44,181 nucleotides of DNA from Paenibacillus antibioticophila (GCF_000455265.1 NZ_HG005140.1:108789-152969), one strand, 5' to 3'; positions 24,449 through 32,855 are shown, counted from the first letter of the stretch. Notes: generated by a model not told the origin, from the letters alone. Program-made: numbers and translations.

Positions 24449-25674
24449 TATTTCCGCACCACCGTATAACCCTTATCTTCAAGCAGTTTAATGATTCCGT
24501 GTTCTCCCAAATAACGAGCTGCGCCAACTACGATCATATACTCTTCGTTCTTTCCGCTCTTCAGGTAGCCGTCGATCTTCTCTGCCATTCCAAGATTCCG
24601 GTCAATCAGCATAGCCTGATTGTACTCCTCATCTTCGGAGAAGCTGTTAGTCAGCTCCAGAAGCTGCTCATCATTTCCTGTCTTCCACATTTCAGCCATC
24701 GCATTCACGCTATCTTCCACCACATCGATATTGTCTAGCGTTGTGTTCAGGTTTTTCTCCTGCAGCTCTTTAGAAAAATTGTTGAACATACTCAGTTGAG
24801 ACTCGTAAGACTCCAGCTCAATGATCGGCAGTTGACGCTCAAGCGCCTTCTGGATAAAATACAGATCCACCCCTGCCGATGCTTCATAGCCGGTCGCCGC
24901 AGTTTTCAGCGATGCAAGTGTAGAATCCACAACCCACGGCTTATAAGCATCGAGGATATCAGGCTCCAAGCCGTTTTGCTTCAGAACGCCGCCCAGCTTG
25001 GCATACGTCTCGGCCGAGATATGATCCTTCAAGGTTGATCCGTCCTGATACGTTCCCATGCTCAGAATCAAATTCTGCTGCGCTTCATCCGCCGCTTTGC
25101 TGATATCGATCTCTACGCCCAAATAGTCCGCTTCTGTAAAAGCTTCTTCAAACTCATCGCGCAGCGGATAAAAGCTGTCATCTGCGATGTGCATGGAGCC
25201 TACCAGATATACCGTCGTGCCGTTGTTTTCAACTTCCCACAGGAAGCCCCGTCCTCCGGTCTGGGAGACAGCTTCAGGCGCCGCTGCCTTGGATACCAGC
25301 TGGACCGTACGTGTCGCCTGGTCCCAACTGACTACATAGCCGGCAACATCCCCGATGATGCGAATCGGCGCATAGGTTACTCCATGAATGCGCTCCAGCT
25401 TGCTTTTCAGCGTAATCGTCCGGCCTTCCACCACAACAGTGATGGTATCGTCCGCAGTTCCGGCAAGCTTCGCATTCAAAGCCTCCAGCGTAGTGCGCAA
25501 AGGCACCAGCGTGGTTCCATCCTGAGCAATCGGCGCGGTCTCGGCCGCATATTCGATGGCTTGGTCGTTCACTTTAATCCATGGTTGTTGCGGCGCTGCC
25601 GCAGCCGGGACCGCCGATGCAAGCAGACCGGTCGAAAGAGCAAGTGATAAGAGCATGTATTTCCAGTTTTTCAT
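24448..25674 (-). CDS. TraB/GumN family protein with stalk domain
   Basis: 408 residues, exported. Signal peptide (1-27), copper-amine-oxidase-N-like stalk domain at about residues 30-130 ('IKVNDQAIEYAAETAPIAQDGTTLVPLRTTLEALNAKL'), then a TraB/GumN domain from about 145. Its two conserved segments are 'YLVGSMHIADDSFYPL' (His) and 'LGVEIDIS' (Glu), with 'VVGAARYLGEHGII' near the end. TraB/GumN proteins are thought to be related to Tiki-type metalloproteases. The fusion to a stalk domain suggests display at the cell surface. It is 26 bp after the ABC permease gene and overlaps the phosphatase gene by one base. Confidence 0.88.
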   Translation of the reverse strand: MKNWKYMLLSLALSTGLLASAVPAAAAPQQPWIKVNDQAIEYAAETAPIAQDGTTLVPLRTTLEALNAKLAGTADDTITVVVEGRTITLKSKLERIHGVTYAPIRIIGDVAGYVVSWDQATRTVQLVSKAAAPEAVSQTGGRGFLWEVENNGTTVYLVGSMHIADDSFYPLRDEFEEAFTEADYLGVEIDISKAADEAQQNLILSMGTYQDGSTLKDHISAETYAKLGGVLKQNGLEPDILDAYKPWVVDSTLASLKTAATGYEASAGVDLYFIQKALERQLPIIELESYESQLSMFNNFSKELQEKNLNTTLDNIDVVEDSVNAMAEMWKTGNDEQLLELTNSFSEDEEYNQAMLIDRNLGMAEKIDGYLKSGKNEEYMIVVGAARYLGEHGIIKLLEDKGYTVVRK

Positions 25675-25700
25675 AGGTCGAATTCTCCTCTACTCCTGAA

Positions 25701-26990
25701 TTAAATTTTATAAGCACGCATTGCTTTACGCAGCTCTTTCATGGTTGGACGTTTGCCGTAGAGCAGCACGCCCGTACGATAAATCTTCGCGGCAAGCCAG
25801 CCAAAGAACAGGATCGAGACTGCCAGAATGACGAGGGAAGCCGCAATTTCCCAGACCGGGGTATCCCCTAAGCCCGCCCGCACAATCATGGAGACCGGCG
25901 AGAAGAACGGAATGAAATTACTGATCTTGATCAGCAGCGAATTGGGCGCGCTCAAGCTGAAGATGCCGATGTAGAAAGCAGCCAGCGACAGCATGGTAAT
26001 CGGCATAATCGCCTGGCCCAATTCCTCCGTCCGGCTTACCAGCGAGCCGATGGCGGCAAACAATGTGGCATACAACAGGTAACCCAGCACAAAGTAAATC
26101 AGGCCCAGTACAAGCACTGTCAAATTGATATCAGCCAGGTTCAGATTCAGACTTCCAAGAACCGACTGGTTGTGCGGAAGCGACATGTTAATGCCGATTA
26201 CGCCTGCAAAAATAAAGATTTGCAGCAGTCCAATGTACAGCATTCCGATAATTTTGCCAAACATCTGGGTCAGCGGCGAGACGCTGGTAATCAATATTTC
26301 CATGATTCGGGAGCTCTTCTCGGCCGTTACCTCCGCCGCAATCATATTCCCGGTCATCATAATAATCATGAAGAACAGAATGACCAGAGCGTACACAACA
26401 ATGTAATTAATCGGCGCAGGACCTGCCTCTGTCTCTGCTTCATTTGCGGATGCATTTGCTCCCGAAGCATCCAGCTTAACCGGATCGATAAATACCGGAG
26501 CTGTCAGGGCAGCCAGCTGCTCCTCGCTCAGCGCCCCCTTCGTAATAACCTCTGCCTTTACACTCTGAAGAGCGGCCTGGAGCGAGCTGTTCAAGGTTTG
26601 AGGAACGCTGTCTTTATTCGAAATGTAGGAAACCGTCGGAAATGCGGATTGCCCATCCTGATTGAATTTTAGATACCCGTCGATATTCCCCGCTTTAAGC
26701 TCCGCACGAAGAGCTTCTTCATTCTCTCCCGCAAACTTTTGCAAAGTGAATCCGAATTCGCCTTGCTTCTGAAGATAGGCCTCCAGCGAAGCAACGATTT
26801 CAGGCTGGCTGGCCTCCATCACTCCGACACTCGCCGGCCCCTGCTCCCCGCCTGAAAATTTATCTATGAAATAAGGAATATTCATACCGATCGACACAAG
26901 CAGAACCAGCACCAGCGTTGTAATGAGAAATGATTTGGTCTTGATCTTGTTCAAAAATGTAAACCGGATCACCGTATTTAATTTACTCAT
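25701..26990 (-). CDS. ABC transporter permease, NatB-like (ABC-2 type)
   Basis: 430 residues. One N-terminal membrane helix, a ~170-residue extracytoplasmic domain, then five or six C-terminal helices with 'GNMIAAEVTAEKSSRIMEILITSVSPLTQMFGKIIGMLYIGLLQIF', characteristic of NatB/ABC-2 exporters. It pairs with the NatA-like ATPase encoded just upstream, whose 3' end overlaps this gene by 8 bp. The start is the ATG at 26990 (MSKLNTVIRF); a longer frame extending into the ATPase gene is not needed. NatAB-type systems export Na+ or peptides; the substrate here is unknown. Confidence 0.9.
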   Translation of the reverse strand: MSKLNTVIRFTFLNKIKTKSFLITTLVLVLLVSIGMNIPYFIDKFSGGEQGPASVGVMEASQPEIVASLEAYLQKQGEFGFTLQKFAGENEEALRAELKAGNIDGYLKFNQDGQSAFPTVSYISNKDSVPQTLNSSLQAALQSVKAEVITKGALSEEQLAALTAPVFIDPVKLDASGANASANEAETEAGPAPINYIVVYALVILFFMIIMMTGNMIAAEVTAEKSSRIMEILITSVSPLTQMFGKIIGMLYIGLLQIFIFAGVIGINMSLPHNQSVLGSLNLNLADINLTVLVLGLIYFVLGYLLYATLFAAIGSLVSRTEELGQAIMPITMLSLAAFYIGIFSLSAPNSLLIKISNFIPFFSPVSMIVRAGLGDTPVWEIAASLVILAVSILFFGWLAAKIYRTGVLLYGKRPTMKELRKAMRAYKI

Positions 26991-27891
26991 TCGACTCACC
27001 CACTTCCTTAATAAAGATTTGATTGAGCGTCGGCTCCTTAATTTCAAAGCGTTCAACCTCGCCCTGCTCCATCGCCGTCTTCAAAATTAACTTCGCGGCA
27101 GCTACATCCGAGATGGAGATATCATATCCTCTCTCCTGTCGGCTGACCTTCTTCACACCCGGAATCCGGTCAAGCCCTTCAACCTCTCCCGTGGTATAGA
27201 GCAGCACCTCTTCACGCGGATACTTCTTTTTGATCTCTCGTAAATCTCCTTGAAGCACGGTGCGGGAACGGTCCAAAATCGTAATATTACGGCACAGCTC
27301 CTCAACATGCTCCATCCGGTGCGTTGAGAACAGGATGCTCGTTCCTTGATCGCGAAGCTCCTTGACGGTTGCCTTAAGCAGCTCCACATTGACCGGGTCC
27401 AGGCCGCTGAAGGCCTCATCCATAATCACAATCTGCGGCTTGTGCACCACGGCGGCGACAAAGCCCATCTTCTGCTGATTCCCCTTGGAAAGCTCCTCGA
27501 TTTTCTTATCGTAATACTCCGGCACCTCAAAGCGCTCGAGCCAATATTTCAGACTCTTATCGGCTTCTGCGGCGGACATGCCCCGTAGACGGGCCAAATA
27601 AATGATCTGTTCGCTAACCTTCACCTTAGGATAGAGACCGCGCTCTTCCGGCAGGTAGCCCATCTGCGACTGCAGTTCCGGGCCGTATGGCTTCCCATTA
27701 TATAGAATCCGCCCGCTATCCGGATAGATCAGACCGAGCACCATCCGCATGGTTGTCGTCTTCCCTGCTCCGTTAGCGCCCAGCAATCCGTAAATTTCGC
27801 CCTCTTCAACCTGCAGCGTAATTTGATCCACCGCTCTTTTCTCTCCAAATTCCTTTACAACCTGTTCCAGTTCCAGTCTCTTTGCCACCAT
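26983..27891 (-). CDS. ABC transporter ATP-binding protein, NatA-like
   Basis: 302 residues. Walker A GANGAGKTT (about 38-46), Q-loop 'MGYLPEERGLYPKVKV', signature 'LSKGNQQKMGFVAAV', Walker B 'IVIMDEAFSGLDPVN' and H-loop 'STHRMEHVEEL' are all present. 'GYLPEERGLY' and the altered signature LSKGNQQK are typical of NatA-type ATPases. The C-terminal ~80 residues form the usual accessory domain. It is 15 bp downstream of the YtrB-like ATPase gene and overlaps the permease gene. Confidence 0.92.
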   Translation of the reverse strand: MVAKRLELEQVVKEFGEKRAVDQITLQVEEGEIYGLLGANGAGKTTTMRMVLGLIYPDSGRILYNGKPYGPELQSQMGYLPEERGLYPKVKVSEQIIYLARLRGMSAAEADKSLKYWLERFEVPEYYDKKIEELSKGNQQKMGFVAAVVHKPQIVIMDEAFSGLDPVNVELLKATVKELRDQGTSILFSTHRMEHVEELCRNITILDRSRTVLQGDLREIKKKYPREEVLLYTTGEVEGLDRIPGVKKVSRQERGYDISISDVAAAKLILKTAMEQGEVERFEIKEPTLNQIFIKEVGESNE

Positions 27892-27906
27892 AATCCGCCT
27901 CCATTC

Positions 27907-28839
27907 CTAGTTTGAATCGATTAATCCATCAGGTGCATTTCCCTGCATCCATAGCTGAAGTATCTCTTCCAGCTCCAACACGCGGCTCTTGATAATCTGC
28001 GCATTTCCGCCTGATGATGCTATTCTTTTCTCCAGCTCCGCCTCGTCCTTCAATACCATACGCAATATGGAGGGGCCGTCAGGCTCGCATTTGATCACGC
28101 CATTCATGCCCGTCAAGAAGCTGCCTTCCGCCCCGCGAACCCAATACTCCTTCCAGCTTCCGAGCAGCGCGTCCTTTTCAGCCATGCCTCGCAGCTCTCC
28201 CCGCTGAACAAGAACAACAAAATCCGCAAGCCGCTTGATCTCTTCCACAATGTGCGTGGACAGGACGATGGTCGATGCGTCCTCATCCAGGCTTCTTCTC
28301 AGTTCCTCGATCATATCCTTCCAGGCAAATGGATCCAGTCCGGCCGATGGCTCATCGAGCAGCATCAGCTTTGGCCTTGCGGCCATCACTGCTGCGATTT
28401 CAAATTTACGGCGTTCCCCCTTGGACATTCGGTTCAGCTTCTCTTTACGGGGCACCTCAAATCGGTCCATCAGTCTTTCATAACGCTGCCAGTCCCAGGC
28501 CGGATACCAGTGCGATCTGAACCTTGCCGCCTGGTCGGCGGTCATAATATGCTCTTCGGCTGCGGGGTGCTCAGGAACATAACCCATCTGCTGGCGAATC
28601 TCCAACGGAATTGGGCCTTCGAACCCTCTGCCATACCATCGCACACTGCCTGTATCCGGAATCAGGGTTTGCAGCATCATGTTCAGCAATGTTGTCTTAC
28701 CGGATCCATTAGGGCCGACTAATGCAACTACATAGCCCTGAGGAATCTTGAGCTGAAACGGCCCAATCTGTCCCCGGGGGCTCTTTTTCACCACATTCAT
28801 AAGCTCGACTGCTGCTACTCCGCTATCCGGTTGCATCAT
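27907..28839 (-). CDS. ABC transporter ATP-binding protein, YtrB-like
   Basis: 310 residues with Walker A 'GPNGSGKTT', Q-loop 'MGYVPEHPAAEEHIM', signature 'MSKGERRKFEIAAVM', Walker B 'LMLLDEPSAGLDPFAW' and H-loop 'LSTHIVEEIKRLAD'. The 'FRSHWYPAWDWQRYERLMDRFEVP' segment is typical of YtrB-type ATPases encoded with GntR regulators of the YtrA subfamily. The ATG overlaps the regulator's stop (ATGA), so the two are coupled. Its permease partner is probably the product of 29292-30005. Ytr-type systems respond to wall-active antibiotics in Bacillus, which is only suggestive here. Confidence 0.9.
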   Translation of the reverse strand: MMQPDSGVAAVELMNVVKKSPRGQIGPFQLKIPQGYVVALVGPNGSGKTTLLNMMLQTLIPDTGSVRWYGRGFEGPIPLEIRQQMGYVPEHPAAEEHIMTADQAARFRSHWYPAWDWQRYERLMDRFEVPRKEKLNRMSKGERRKFEIAAVMAARPKLMLLDEPSAGLDPFAWKDMIEELRRSLDEDASTIVLSTHIVEEIKRLADFVVLVQRGELRGMAEKDALLGSWKEYWVRGAEGSFLTGMNGVIKCEPDGPSILRMVLKDEAELEKRIASSGGNAQIIKSRVLELEEILQLWMQGNAPDGLIDSN

Positions 28840-29249
28840 TCCTGGTCACCCCTTTTTCCTGCATCCTTATATTTAATCTGTAAAATATCCAGAAACAGCT
28901 TCTTCAGCTCCTGGCTGCTGTACTGCACGGAAATCCCCGTATCTACTGCCGCCTCAACCGCCTTCTGAACTACCGCACGTTTATATTCATCACGCTCGCC
29001 AGCCGCAACATTTGCCACAAAGGTCCCTGTCCCCTGCTTGGTACGCAGTAATCCTTCATTTTCAAGGTCCTGATACACTCTTCGCACCGTGATGACACTG
29101 CAGTTCAGACTGCTTGCGAACTCCCGGATGGAAGGAAGCAGCGTTCCCTCCTCAAGCTGTCCGCTTACGATAAGCGACTTCAATTGAGTCTCAATCTGAT
29201 GATAGAGCGGCTCCGCACTATTCTCGTTAATCTGAATCGGAATCCACAC
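28836..29249 (-). CDS. GntR family regulator, YtrA subfamily
   Basis: 137 residues. The winged helix 'PLYHQIETQLKSLIVSGQLEEGTLLPSIREFASSLNCSVITVRRVYQDLENEGLLRTKQGTGTFV' is followed by a short ~50-residue dimerisation tail, which defines the YtrA subfamily (no large effector domain). It starts with GTG; GGAGGTG lies 8 nt upstream. Located between the permease and YtrB-like ATPase genes, it most likely autorepresses the operon through the inverted repeat at 30059-30084. The inducer is unknown. Confidence 0.92.
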   Translation of the reverse strand: MWIPIQINENSAEPLYHQIETQLKSLIVSGQLEEGTLLPSIREFASSLNCSVITVRRVYQDLENEGLLRTKQGTGTFVANVAAGERDEYKRAVVQKAVEAAVDTGISVQYSSQELKKLFLDILQIKYKDAGKRGDQE

Positions 29250-29291
29250 CTTCCGTTCACCTCCAACTCCAAGATCATCTTGGATGCTCCT

Positions 29292-30005
29292 TTATCCCCT
29301 AAGACTTCTTCGGCTCAACTTGCGGATAGCAAGAGTACAAAAGCCTGCAAGCAGAAGCCCGCCTCCCAGCAGCGTTCCCCACATCAGAGAAGACAGCATT
29401 CCGTGCTCCCTGCTCATTTGCATCGAATATTCAGTCAGACCGAAACCAGAAATAGCGGATATCAGAGCAGCAAGTCCGAACAACAGCACCATCAAAATCG
29501 TAAACCACATGTAAGTTCGGCCGCTGGTGGTGAATTCGAAGAAAATGAAGATTCCATTCACCGCTAATGCATAGCCTAGCCAAGTCAATATAAATACGGC
29601 ATACTGAAGCCCGTTCATATTCATATCAAAAAGCAACCGGATGGCTGTGAACAGGATAACACCATTAATAAGGAAGGCGGCAATCATATGAAGAAATCTG
29701 CTCTTCATCACCGTTTCAACCGGAATCGGCAATGTACGATAATAGAACAACATTCTTGTATAGGTGTCATCCTTGATATAGTTAAATGAGCGCTTGGAGA
29801 ACAGAATGCCGGCCAACGGAAGAACAGCCAGCATGAGGAAATCGATCACTGGATTCAGGTGATCCTCTTGCTCCGAGAGACCATACATCATCAGGCCGAT
29901 CATCGCCCCTGCATACGCCATGAAGAGCGGACCCCAGATCAGGTACACCCTATCGGTGCTAAGCTCTTTCTTGATAATCACCCAAGCATCCCGCCACTTG
30001 TTCAA
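29292..30005 (-). CDS. Membrane protein, probable ABC-2 type permease of the YtrA/YtrB-like system
   Basis: 237 residues with six predicted membrane helices and an N-terminal 'WRDAWVIIKKELSTDRVYLIWGPLFMAYAGAMIG'. The cytoplasmic loop 'LFSKRSFNYIKDDTYTRMLFYYRTLPIPVETVMKSRFLHM' resembles the coupling loop of ABC-2 permeases that contact the ATPase. It is the first gene after the promoter at 30081-30109 and 42 bp ahead of the GntR gene. I assign the transporter role from position and topology; the family name is not certain. Confidence 0.8.
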   Translation of the reverse strand: MNKWRDAWVIIKKELSTDRVYLIWGPLFMAYAGAMIGLMMYGLSEQEDHLNPVIDFLMLAVLPLAGILFSKRSFNYIKDDTYTRMLFYYRTLPIPVETVMKSRFLHMIAAFLINGVILFTAIRLLFDMNMNGLQYAVFILTWLGYALAVNGIFIFFEFTTSGRTYMWFTILMVLLFGLAALISAISGFGLTEYSMQMSREHGMLSSLMWGTLLGGGLLLAGFCTLAIRKLSRRSLRG

Positions 30006-30058
30006 GCGTCATCACCTTTCCCGTCTTGCGCAGGTTTTCGGTTCGAAATCACTGTGCT

Positions 30059-30109
30059 TACTGTTTATATCTTTATACACAGTATAATCTCTGGCCTTAT
30101 GTACGTCAA
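30059..30109 (-). promoter_or_regulatory. Promoter with YtrA-type operator
   Basis: On the minus strand TTGACG (30104-30109), 17 nt, TATACT (30081-30086). An inverted repeat, TACTGTGTATA and TATAAACAGTA separated by 4 nt (30059-30084), covers the -10 box and the start of transcription. It is the expected binding place of the GntR regulator encoded in this operon. Confidence 0.75.
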
Positions 30110-30155
30110 CCCTAATCCTGGGAAAAATACAACCGCTCGCTTGGCGCTCATGCAT

Positions 30156-30206
30156 AGCAAAAAGGCTCCAAAGTCCGTCTTGCATGACTTCAGAGCCCTT
30201 TTTGCT
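30156..30206. terminator. Bidirectional terminator
   Basis: A long stem AGCAAAAAGGCTC / GAGCCCTTTTTGCT with an inner AAGTC / GACTT stem. It has T-runs in both directions and sits between the ABC operon promoter and the palindromic repeat; it would stop transcription arriving from the cta genes. Confidence 0.8.
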
Positions 30207-30219
30207 GAGAAAAATATCG

Positions 30220-30412
30220 TCATAAGTTAAACTCCTGCCTGTATACTGAGGGCAACGTGTGAAGTGTTCTTACGATCGCTGTTGTTCACGGATTTCTCTG
30301 ATTGAACTAAGCCATCATAGGGTGGAAATCCGTTCTCAAAGGCGAACGCTTTCGCTTCTTTCAGAACATTTCACACTTATGCCCTTTCTACTTGGCTGCT
30401 CTATTTAACTTA
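30220..30412 (+). repeat. Dispersed long palindrome family, solo copy F
   Basis: Outer arms CATAAGTTAAAC (30221) and TTTAACTTATA (about 30404-30413) flank the core GGGCAACGTGTGAAG ... TTCACACTTATGCCC (30250-30384). Its right outer arm includes the stop codon of ctaM, so gene and repeat overlap by a few bases. Confidence 0.85.
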
Positions 30413-30878
30413 TATTCAATCCAAAGATAGCTTCCCATACAGGCCGGGTATGGCCGCCTGGATAGAGCAGATACAGCAGCACGTATACCGTTATCCCGGT
30501 AATTGCCGTGGCAAACCAAATGAGCGAAGTGATCTTGCCCCATTTCCGATGCTTGGCATATTTTTCTTTAAAGCCTAGCACCAGGGTTGTAATGCCGAAG
30601 ACAGCCGCCACGCTCGCCAGCACAATATGGAAGATGAGGAAGACGCGATAATACACTTCCAGATCCTCCGGGCCGCCCCATGATGTATTGCCGATAAATA
30701 TGGTGCGCGACATGTAGATGATAAAAAAGAGGATGGCCGCGATCGCCGCAGCTATCATTGTCTTCTTATGGGCTTCCCGTTTCCCCTTGATAATCAGTGC
30801 CCAACCGATGGCAACCAGCACGGCGCTTAGGGCAATAAATCCTGTACTGATCGTAGGGAATATAAAATACCAATCCAT
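30405..30878 (-). CDS. ctaM: Cytochrome oxidase assembly protein CtaM (DUF420)
   Basis: 157 residues with four membrane helices and conserved 'YMSRTIFIGNTSWGGPEDLEVYYRVFLIFHIVLASVAAVFGI' and 'KHRKWGKITSLIWFATAITGITVYVLLYLLYP'. The His residues on helices fit a heme or copper contact. CtaM (DUF420) is needed for heme-copper oxidase maturation in Firmicutes. It lies 13 bp after ctaG. The last codons (ATA AGT TAA) coincide with the outer arm of the palindromic repeat. Confidence 0.85.
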   Translation of the reverse strand: MDWYFIFPTISTGFIALSAVLVAIGWALIIKGKREAHKKTMIAAAIAAILFFIIYMSRTIFIGNTSWGGPEDLEVYYRVFLIFHIVLASVAAVFGITTLVLGFKEKYAKHRKWGKITSLIWFATAITGITVYVLLYLLYPGGHTRPVWEAIFGLNIS

Positions 30879-30891
30879 GAATATCCTCCAA

Positions 30892-31803
30892 TCACGTAAG
30901 ATTCATCTTCGCCTCGTCCCCGGAAAGCTCGTCATCCTCCCGATTCTCCCGCTTGTACCAGTTGTAGAACACATAGGCAAGCATCGATGCAAAGATAATC
31001 TCCTGAATAAACTTCATTATAATGCCTCCAACCTGCTGGTCAATAGCAGGCTCCAGATAACCGAAGAATTCAGGTCCCCCGAAGCGGGATAGCAGCATTC
31101 CCGGATCACCGGATACACAATACCCCATCGCTTGAGCCCAGACCGCCGGATCACTATAGGTCGCATAGAGCGGTTCAGGCGCAAAAATAATCAGACCGCA
31201 AGCCGGAGTAAGCAGCACCATGTTCAGAAAAATAAAGCCCATTTGCTTCAGTCCATGCACTTCCGAATGATCCGGCAGAGGCTTGACCAGCGTCCACCAC
31301 ATCAGAATGGCTGCGATGAACAGAACCGCATAGTACAGACGGTGAATAGTAAAATGGAGCATGACGTAATCATGAATGGCAGGGAAATGATAGAGCGAGA
31401 ACAGTCCGTTAAATACCACAGCCGCGACGATCGGATGCGTCAGAAAGCGCAGGCGGGACAACGGACTGCGGGACAACTGCTCTGCAAGTCTGCGCCAAAT
31501 CCAATTCGGCAGCCCCAGCATCAGAAGCGGCGGGGCAATCAGGTACGATAGCGCCATACTAACCATGTGGAAGCTGAACATGATATGCCCCAGCAGCTCC
31601 ACAGGGCCTCCCTGGGCAGCATAAAGCACAGTCATACCCAGTAAAAACAGGGCCTTACGTCCAGCTGTCACCGGCTTCCCCTTATGCAAGCGATCATGGA
31701 CAGGACCAGTCAGTACGAGATAAGCCGCTGTAATCAATAACATAACCGCCAGAAAAACAGGACTCCAAATTTCTTCCCACTTAAAATAGGCTAATCCAAA
31801 CAC
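30892..31803 (-). CDS. ctaG: Cytochrome c oxidase assembly factor CtaG
   Basis: 303 residues with seven predicted membrane helices and CtaG (caa3_CtaG) features: 'VELLGHIMFSFHMVSMALSYLIAPPLLMLGLP', 'PIVAAVVFNGLFSLYHFPAIHDYVM' and 'HRLYYAVLFIAAILMWWTLVKPLP'. In Bacillus, CtaG is required for caa3 oxidase formation, probably at the CuB step. I start it at GTG 31803 (fMet-FGLAYFK), 7 nt after AAGGGGG; a more upstream TTG has no ribosome binding site. It is separated from ctaF by a weak terminator, so it may be partly uncoupled from ctaCDEF. Confidence 0.9.
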   Translation of the reverse strand: MFGLAYFKWEEIWSPVFLAVMLLITAAYLVLTGPVHDRLHKGKPVTAGRKALFLLGMTVLYAAQGGPVELLGHIMFSFHMVSMALSYLIAPPLLMLGLPNWIWRRLAEQLSRSPLSRLRFLTHPIVAAVVFNGLFSLYHFPAIHDYVMLHFTIHRLYYAVLFIAAILMWWTLVKPLPDHSEVHGLKQMGFIFLNMVLLTPACGLIIFAPEPLYATYSDPAVWAQAMGYCVSGDPGMLLSRFGGPEFFGYLEPAIDQQVGGIIMKFIQEIIFASMLAYVFYNWYKRENREDDELSGDEAKMNLT

Positions 31804-31867
31804 CACATATCCCCCTTGCACTGCCAATCAATTGTCCAAATTGTGAACACGGCTCTAACAAGACGAA

Positions 31868-31895
31868 AGAGGCGGCTTATTCCAAGCCCGCCTCT
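31868..31895 (-). terminator. Weak terminator between ctaF and ctaG
   Basis: A stem AGAGGCGG-CTT / AAGCCCGCCTCT followed on the minus strand by TTTCGTCTT. It probably ends most ctaCDEF transcripts. Confidence 0.6.
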
Positions 31896-31902
31896 CCTTA
31901 TT

Positions 31903-32223
31903 TTACCACCACATCCAGTATAGCGCCGCTATAATAGCCAATCCGGCGACAAAAAAGCCTCCGGCCATGAACAGAATCGGGATCATATGCCCCTTATCCT
32001 TCATGTGCATCCAGTAGCCGAGCTGGATCAGCACCTGCAGAATGGCCATCACCAGCAGCAGAATGACCGTAAATGCTGTATTCACGCCTCCCGCTGCAAC
32101 CGCTGCGAAGGCGATCAAGGTCAGGATGATCGAAAAGATGAACGCAATCACATGCTTCTGCGGCCCTTCCTGGCGATGCCGATGCTTCACCGCCCCGTCT
32201 TCGTTCAGATCATGGGTGCTCAT
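31903..32223 (-). CDS. ctaF: Cytochrome c oxidase subunit IV
   Basis: 106 residues with three membrane helices and the bacterial subunit IV pattern 'QKHVIAFIFSIILTLIAFAAVAAGG...VILLLVMAILQVLIQLGYWMHMKDKGHMIPILFM'. It is the small accessory subunit of the caa3-type oxidase. The ATG at 32223 has AAAGGTGG about 10 nt upstream, inside the end of ctaE; a frame extending further upstream into ctaE is not needed. Confidence 0.88.
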   Translation of the reverse strand: MSTHDLNEDGAVKHRHRQEGPQKHVIAFIFSIILTLIAFAAVAAGGVNTAFTVILLLVMAILQVLIQLGYWMHMKDKGHMIPILFMAGGFFVAGLAIIAALYWMWW

Positions 32224-32228
32224 TCCCG

Positions 32229-32855
32229 TCAGACCACCTTTCCAAGCAAATAGACCACCGTGAAAATAAATACCCATACCACATCTATAAAGTGCCAGTA
32301 CATGGCGGATACATAGATTTTAGGAGCCGTAACGGCCGTAAGCCCCTTCTTCATCAGTTGTCCGATCAGGATCGAAATCCACAGAATCCCGAACAGCACG
32401 TGCGCTCCGTGGAATCCAACCAGTGTATAGAAAGCTGAACTGAATGCGCTGGTCGTCATCCCGTAGTCATCATGAACGATGTACTCATAAAACTCGTAAA
32501 TTTCAAGCAGGAGGAACGCAAGACCGAGCACGACTGTCACTCCAAGCCAGGTAGCCAGCGACTTCCTGTTGCCGCGATGCATCGCCTGAATAGCGAACAC
32601 ACTCGTCAAGCTGCTGACCAGCAGGATGAAGGTGGCTGCCGCCGTGATCGGCAAGCTGAACAACTCCGCCGCAGAAGGGCCGTCCGCAACTTGATCCCGC
32701 AAGGCCAGGAAGGTGGCGAACAGCGTTCCGAACAGCACCGCCTCCCCGCCAAGGAACAACCAGAAACCGAGCACCTTATTGCGTCCTTCCAGCGTCGCCT
32801 TCTCCGGTTCATGGGGAAGCGTATCACTCACTTGCTGTGCATGTGGTGTTGTCAT
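32229..32855 (-). CDS. ctaE: Cytochrome c oxidase subunit III
   Basis: 208 residues with five helices, shorter than the seven-helix subunit III as usual in Bacillus. Conserved patterns are 'VLGFWLFLGGEAVLFGTLFATFLALRDQ', 'TSAFYTLVGFHGAHVLFGILWI' (here read as SAFYTLVGFHGAHVLFG) and 'AMYWHFIDVVWVFIFTVVYL'. It supports proton uptake into subunit I. Its ATG overlaps the ctaD stop by 4 bp. Confidence 0.93.
   Translation of the reverse strand: MTTPHAQQVSDTLPHEPEKATLEGRNKVLGFWLFLGGEAVLFGTLFATFLALRDQVADGPSAAELFSLPITAAATFILLVSSLTSVFAIQAMHRGNRKSLATWLGVTVVLGLAFLLLEIYEFYEYIVHDDYGMTTSAFSSAFYTLVGFHGAHVLFGILWISILIGQLMKKGLTAVTAPKIYVSAMYWHFIDVVWVFIFTVVYLLGKVV

Noticed and set aside
28252..28722. Plus-strand frames opposite the ABC ATPase gene
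   Set aside because: Antisense shadows of a gene with complete Walker and signature motifs; no ribosome binding site.
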